Source: Nitrospina sp.
Lineage (GTDB): Bacteria; Nitrospinota; Nitrospinia; Nitrospinales; VA-1
Direction: 5' to 3'
Length of the DNA: 8,635 bases
Assembly (NCBI GenBank): GCA_018665625.1
Contig: JABJCF010000337.1
Location: 1-8,635, forward strand
Below, in pieces: positions 5,497-8,635 of the stretch. A program made the position numbers and the translations under genes. The notes under the pieces are model-generated. The model made no database searches, had not been told where the DNA came from, and was given only the letters and a program-made list of their open reading frames with translations. Every line of letters starts with the position of its first letter. The stretch's first letter is position 1.

Positions 5497-5723
5497 AATT
5501 TAACTGCCTTTGACCTTGGAGATGTTTTTATTAAAAAAAAAGTTTGCTAAAATGGTTCGCTTAGATTTGTACTCAAAACAAAGTCGAACCGTAACAATAT
5601 ACATTACAAATATCAAAATATTAATAGCTAGATCATGATTTTGTAATAATTACCAATTCGTCTCGACAAACCCATTGGCCTTTAGAAAAGTTCCACCAAA
5701 AAAATCAACGCATTGAAACTTTA
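5497..5723. promoter_or_regulatory. Divergent promoter region of the inositol genes
   Basis: This 227-bp, AT-rich gap must drive both the synthase (minus) and the CDP-alcohol transferase (plus). GGTTCG (5554-5559) and CGAACC (5585-5590) form an inverted repeat whose half-sites are 31 bp apart, about three helical turns, with TTTGT and ACAAA also facing each other inside. That makes it the best operator candidate. For the plus strand, TTAATA (5621-5626) and AATAAT (5645-5650) are an 18-bp-spaced weak promoter match. I could not find a convincing promoter for the minus strand. Confidence 0.4.
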
Positions 5724-6941
5724 ATGACAAAAAACTACGATCATCCTGATTCTACGGTAGAAGGAAAAACCCCTAGCGGAATTCTTTTCCTTAAAAATCC
5801 AGGAAACGCTGAAAATCCTATCGATTGGTATTCGTCCAAAATCGCAGGGGTTCCTTTAATCCTCCGCAATCTATTGACGCTAAAAAGAGCCGGCATTGAA
5901 ACCCTGGCAATCTTTACGGAAGACCCGGAAGGGAAAATACAGAAATCATTCGAGAATATTTTAAAAGACTCAAGGCTATCACAAAAAATTATCTGGATTG
6001 GAAACCTTCCACAATTAAAAGAGTGGATTCAAAGCAATCCCAACCCAGTTTACATCTTCAACGGCTCTGTTTTGTATGACAAGAAAAACCTATACCAGCT
6101 AATTCATTCGGAGCCACAAAATGCCAAAGAGTCTTTTTTTCCTGTAAGCCCTGAAAACCTTGAAGATCTGCTATTAAATAATCAGATCGATTCAACCTCA
6201 TCGCAGAACAAGGGCTTCCCTGTTTACGTTCCCGGCTCCAAGGAAATGGAAATAAAAAAACGTGAGGACTTCAAAATCCTTCACGAAGCACAAGTAGGAG
6301 GCTCAGGGCTCAATCACGATAGCCTCATCACCAGAATCCTTTCCCGACCCGCCTCCCGTGTTTTGACGCGCATATTTTTAAACACTCCCATTAGCCCAAA
6401 TCAGATCACTCTAATCAGTTTCTTTTTTGGGCTGGTTTCTTCCTTCTTATTCCTTCAGGGTGACTACAAGAGTAGTGTGATAGCAGCAATATTTTTGGTT
6501 TTTTCCACATGGATTGATGGAGCGGACGGAGAAATTGCACGACTAAAATTCATGGAAACAGATATTGGTAAAAAACTGGATATATATTGCGATAACATCA
6601 TTCATTTTCTGGTGTTCACCGCAATCGGTTACGGTATCTACTCCAAAACAGATGAAATTATTTTTTTATACCTTGGGAGCTTGGCCGGGCTGGGAGGCCT
6701 GCTGTCATTCTTTTTACTCAGCCCAATACTTCTCGAGAAAAGATCCCCCGGAAAACAATTGTTCCATACCAGCGAACCTGAGTTGGCAGAAAAATTCGCG
6801 AACAGAGACTTCATTCATTTTCTCTTATTGGTTTCTTTAATCGATCAACTGGAAATTTTTATTGCGGTAGCGGCGGTAGGAGCAAATCTATTTGCCGGAT
6901 ATTTGGTTTATTCCCGGCTTCTCAAACTAAAAGCCGCATGA
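5724..6941 (+). CDS. CDP-alcohol phosphotransferase with a degenerate N-terminal nucleotidyltransferase domain
   Basis: The C-terminal half (about 195-405) is an integral-membrane CDP-alcohol phosphotransferase. The full signature is DGADGEIAR-x8-GKKLDIYCD: Asp265, Asp268, Gly269, Ala272, Arg273, Gly282, Asp286 and Asp290 (catalytic base). Hydrophobic segments lie near 226-245, 250-262, 291-303, 310-335 and 365-396. The lead-in SLITRILSRPASRVLTRIFLNTPISPNQITL is typical of enzymes fused to inositol-phosphate cytidylyltransferases. The N-terminal domain (about 17-190) follows that fold (GVPLILRNLLTLKRAGIETLAIF, residues 42-64) but lacks the G-x-G-x-R nucleotide loop, and the metal-binding GDH is replaced by NGS (113-115), so it is probably inactive. 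Most likely it condenses CDP-inositol with an alcohol acceptor: inositol phosphate (as in DIP synthases) or a lipid. The ATG at 5724 has no clear ribosome-binding site. An intact cytidylyltransferase converges 22 bp downstream. Confidence 0.88.
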   Translation: MTKNYDHPDSTVEGKTPSGILFLKNPGNAENPIDWYSSKIAGVPLILRNLLTLKRAGIETLAIFTEDPEGKIQKSFENILKDSRLSQKIIWIGNLPQLKEWIQSNPNPVYIFNGSVLYDKKNLYQLIHSEPQNAKESFFPVSPENLEDLLLNNQIDSTSSQNKGFPVYVPGSKEMEIKKREDFKILHEAQVGGSGLNHDSLITRILSRPASRVLTRIFLNTPISPNQITLISFFFGLVSSFLFLQGDYKSSVIAAIFLVFSTWIDGADGEIARLKFMETDIGKKLDIYCDNIIHFLVFTAIGYGIYSKTDEIIFLYLGSLAGLGGLLSFFLLSPILLEKRSPGKQLFHTSEPELAEKFANRDFIHFLLLVSLIDQLEIFIAVAAVGANLFAGYLVYSRLLKLKAA

Positions 6942-6960
6942 AAAAATAAAAATATTTTTT
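6915..6960. terminator. Hairpin and A/T tract between convergent genes
   Basis: CGGCTT (6915-6920) pairs with AAGCCG (6931-6936) within the last codons of the CDP-alcohol transferase. The gap then contains the A-run and the palindrome AAAAATATTTTT, leading into T7. The T-run begins about 18 bases after the stem, so it is not a canonical terminator, but it is the only candidate in the 22-bp gap for either gene. Confidence 0.35.
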
Positions 6961-6963
6961 TCT

Positions 6964-7689
6964 TCAGGCGCAATTTTCTGCAAGGCTAGACAAATATTCT
7001 TCGGCTTGTTTGAAGTTACTCGGGTCATCTATGTCGCACCAGAAAAGTCCGTTTATTGGCATTGCTTTGGCCTTTCCTTGCTTAGCGAGATTACGCACAC
7101 CGCCCGAAAGCGAGTCATCCCCCTCTTTCGCAGATTTTTCAATAGCCGAAAACAGCGTTGGGTCACACAAAAATACCCCCGTATCGAAGCAATTGTAGGG
7201 CTCCATTCCTTTGCCAATTTTTTGAATCCGGTTTTCTTCAACCAAAACCCGTGTCACATCATCCATATCCACAAAAGGGTTTTTCAGATCCTCGTCCACC
7301 GCCAACAGTATTCCTTCGTTTGCGGAAGATTGGAGCATCAACAAGCGCGCTATTTCAGGATCAAAAATATGATCGCCCATCATTAGCAAAAAGGGCTCAT
7401 CCATATGAAGCTTTGCCTTGAGAACCGAGATACCATTGGCCCGTTCCCATTCATCATTCTCAATGATTGTAATTGGAACATTTTTAGACCAGCTCACTTC
7501 TTCTAAATGTTCGCGGACGCTATTGCCCTTGTAACCAACGACAACATAAAAACCATCCACCCCGGCTTCCAAACACGAATCTATCACCCTTTCAATTAGA
7601 GGGGTATTCTTAAGAGGGATCAGAGGTTTAGCTTCGGCAATGGATCTCAACCGACTGCCTTGCCCAGCTGCAATGATTAAACATTTCAT
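6964..7689 (-). CDS. Sugar-phosphate nucleotidyltransferase, probable CTP:inositol-1-phosphate cytidylyltransferase
   Basis: The 241-residue cytosolic protein is a complete GT-A-fold nucleotidyltransferase. It shows AAGQGSRL (7-14) for the nucleotide triphosphate, Lys21-Pro22 (AKPLIPL), the metal-binding GDH (105-107), ERANGISVLKAK (82-93) and FDTGVFLCDP (168-177). The late WCDIDDP (217-223) supplies the second metal aspartate. The NGxSxLKAK and MMGDH segments resemble inositol-1-phosphate cytidylyltransferases. Together with the inositol-phosphate synthase and CDP-alcohol transferase this makes CDP-inositol the best predicted product. A phosphocholine or other polyol-phosphate cytidylyltransferase is the main alternative. 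It supplies what the degenerate domain of the adjacent gene lacks. It runs in the same direction as the flippase-like gene upstream (94-bp gap) and may be cotranscribed with it. No strong ribosome-binding site precedes the ATG at 7687-7689. Confidence 0.82.
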   Translation of the reverse strand: MKCLIIAAGQGSRLRSIAEAKPLIPLKNTPLIERVIDSCLEAGVDGFYVVVGYKGNSVREHLEEVSWSKNVPITIIENDEWERANGISVLKAKLHMDEPFLLMMGDHIFDPEIARLLMLQSSANEGILLAVDEDLKNPFVDMDDVTRVLVEENRIQKIGKGMEPYNCFDTGVFLCDPTLFSAIEKSAKEGDDSLSGGVRNLAKQGKAKAMPINGLFWCDIDDPSNFKQAEEYLSSLAENCA

Positions 7690-7783
7690 ACGAAATTTTA
7701 AATTAGGGGATATAGGGTAGTTAAATCACTCGTTATTGTCACATATGGAGGGCGCCTCTTCAACCCTTTGTTTTTTTTCGGAA

Positions 7784-8635
7784 TTAGACAACATCATCTT
7801 TTCCCATTTCCTTTTGTGCTGCCTGAGCCAGTTCCGATGGGCTGGTGGAATATTGCCACCCCAAGGCAAAACCGAGAATGAACCATACAATTTCTCGAAC
7901 CCGACGCATCAACGCTGTCGCCACTCCCAAAGCCGGTTGCCCGGTAATCGCTCCTGTTGCCAATAAAAAGGCTGCCTCTTGAGTGCCGAGCGTTGCTGGA
8001 ATAAAAAATGTGCCCGCCCGCACCAACTCTACAAAAGTTTCCAGAATAATGGCCTCTCCTATAGAGATAGGATGTCCCAAAAAATATAAAATTATATAAA
8101 CTTCCAAAGCCCCAAGATACCAGTTCAAAAGGTTAAGCCCTAGAGCTCCATAGAAAAGAGGTCGTTTTCGAGTATAAAACTGAACCAGTCGCTCATCAAA
8201 TTCCTGAAGATGACGGAGAAACTTTTCCAATTTACGTCCCAAAGCTTGTTGACTGATCCAACCCCCGGCAACAGAAGTTATTCTATATCGCTGAACAATA
8301 TAAAATCCAAAAATGCCCACACTAAGCACAGCTAAACTTATTTTTGAAAAGGTGTAATAATTTTCCGGGAATTCTGGAAGGAGAGAAATGAGGTAAACAC
8401 CTGATGCCATAAAAATAACCATGGAAATCATGTGGGTGGACTCAACAAGGATGATTGAAGCCGCACCTTCCCTATAACTAATGCCATAATGCTTTTTCAA
8501 AAGGTAACCTTTTATAGGCGCACCGCCAAAAGCACTGAAGGGCAACATTTTTCCAAATGCCGCTCCCACCATTCGCACTTTCCAAAGATTGTAAATCCAA
8601 CTGAATTTTGTGCTCGGCAAAGTAAACTGCCAGGC
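7784..8635 (-). CDS. LPG_synthase_TM / flippase-like integral membrane protein (5' end cut by window)
   Basis: The open frame runs to the right edge, reading AWQFTLPSTKFSW at the cut, so the N-terminus is outside. The TTG at 8618-8620 is probably internal: the family normally has roughly 40-60 more residues with one or two membrane helices. Visible landmarks are GKMLPFSAFGGAPIKGYLLKK (the N-x-L-P-x-x-x-G-G-type loop) and PATLGTQEAAFLLATGAITG followed by ALMRRVREIVWFILGFALGW (the E-A and R-x-x-E loop). At least five or six hydrophobic helices follow one another, with a charged cytosolic loop (QALGRKLEKFLRHLQEFDERL). This is the flippase-like domain of PF03706, found in lysyl-phosphatidylglycerol synthases and HpnL-like proteins. 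No catalytic aminoacyl-transfer domain is attached, so lipid translocation or transport is more likely. Its place behind the cytidylyltransferase hints at moving an inositol lipid, which is inferred from context only. Confidence 0.85.
   Translation of the reverse strand, partial: AWQFTLPSTKFSWIYNLWKVRMVGAAFGKMLPFSAFGGAPIKGYLLKKHYGISYREGAASIILVESTHMISMVIFMASGVYLISLLPEFPENYYTFSKISLAVLSVGIFGFYIVQRYRITSVAGGWISQQALGRKLEKFLRHLQEFDERLVQFYTRKRPLFYGALGLNLLNWYLGALEVYIILYFLGHPISIGEAIILETFVELVRAGTFFIPATLGTQEAAFLLATGAITGQPALGVATALMRRVREIVWFILGFALGWQYSTSPSELAQAAQKEMGKDDVV

Noticed and set aside
5724..6320. Calling the CDP-alcohol transferase a bifunctional cytidylyltransferase/DIP synthase
   Set aside because: The fused domain lacks the nucleotide loop and metal aspartate, so a working cytidylyltransferase activity there cannot be supported.
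8618..8620. TTG as the true start of the flippase-like gene
   Set aside because: The frame stays open to the window edge and the family has additional N-terminal residues, so the gene is better treated as truncated by the window.

Overview
This is a bacterial chromosome window of moderate-to-low GC content, with short intergenic gaps, Shine-Dalgarno-type starts and intrinsic terminators. The HD-GYP signalling protein and the CspA-type cold-shock protein fit a free-living bacterium. The inositol-phosphate genes and a flippase-like membrane protein suggest an unusual polar-lipid or solute chemistry. I cannot assign a phylum from the sequence alone; a Nitrospinota- or Desulfobacterota-like Gram-negative is only a guess.

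Left end (1-376): the last part of something that integrated into a tRNA-Arg gene. Only the 3' portion of tRNA-Arg(TCT), from the anticodon stem to the discriminator base (331-376), is present. The sequence before it is not tRNA, and it carries repeated GTACCACT-type motifs that look like recombinase arm sites. The element should extend to the left, with the intact tRNA at its far end.

Accessory stretch (377-2279): a class II Fic AMP-transferase-type protein with a C-terminal winged helix, on the minus strand. Just upstream of it is a striking AT-rich array: three 68-bp repeats punctuated by TGCCGAT boxes at offsets of 68, 12, 68, 68 and 12 bp. A non-coding leader of about 390 bp then separates the array from the HD-GYP gene. 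It contains two interleaved inverted repeats and a competing local hairpin.

Middle (2280-4097, plus strand): an HD-GYP cyclic-di-GMP phosphodiesterase; a 380-bp gap with two terminator-like hairpins and a possible small RNA; a cold-shock protein; and a 52-residue, very basic orphan protein followed by a strong bidirectional terminator.

Right half (4144-8635): an inositol module. Myo-inositol-phosphate synthase (minus) is divergent from a CDP-alcohol phosphotransferase (plus) whose N-terminal nucleotidyltransferase-like domain has lost its signature residues. Converging on that gene is an intact stand-alone nucleotidyltransferase (minus), most likely CTP:inositol-1-phosphate cytidylyltransferase. 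Behind it lies a flippase-like LPG_synthase_TM protein cut by the window edge. Together they predict glucose-6-P -> inositol-1-P -> CDP-inositol -> an inositol phosphodiester. That product could be a soluble di-inositol phosphate or, given the membrane-protein neighbour, an inositol lipid.
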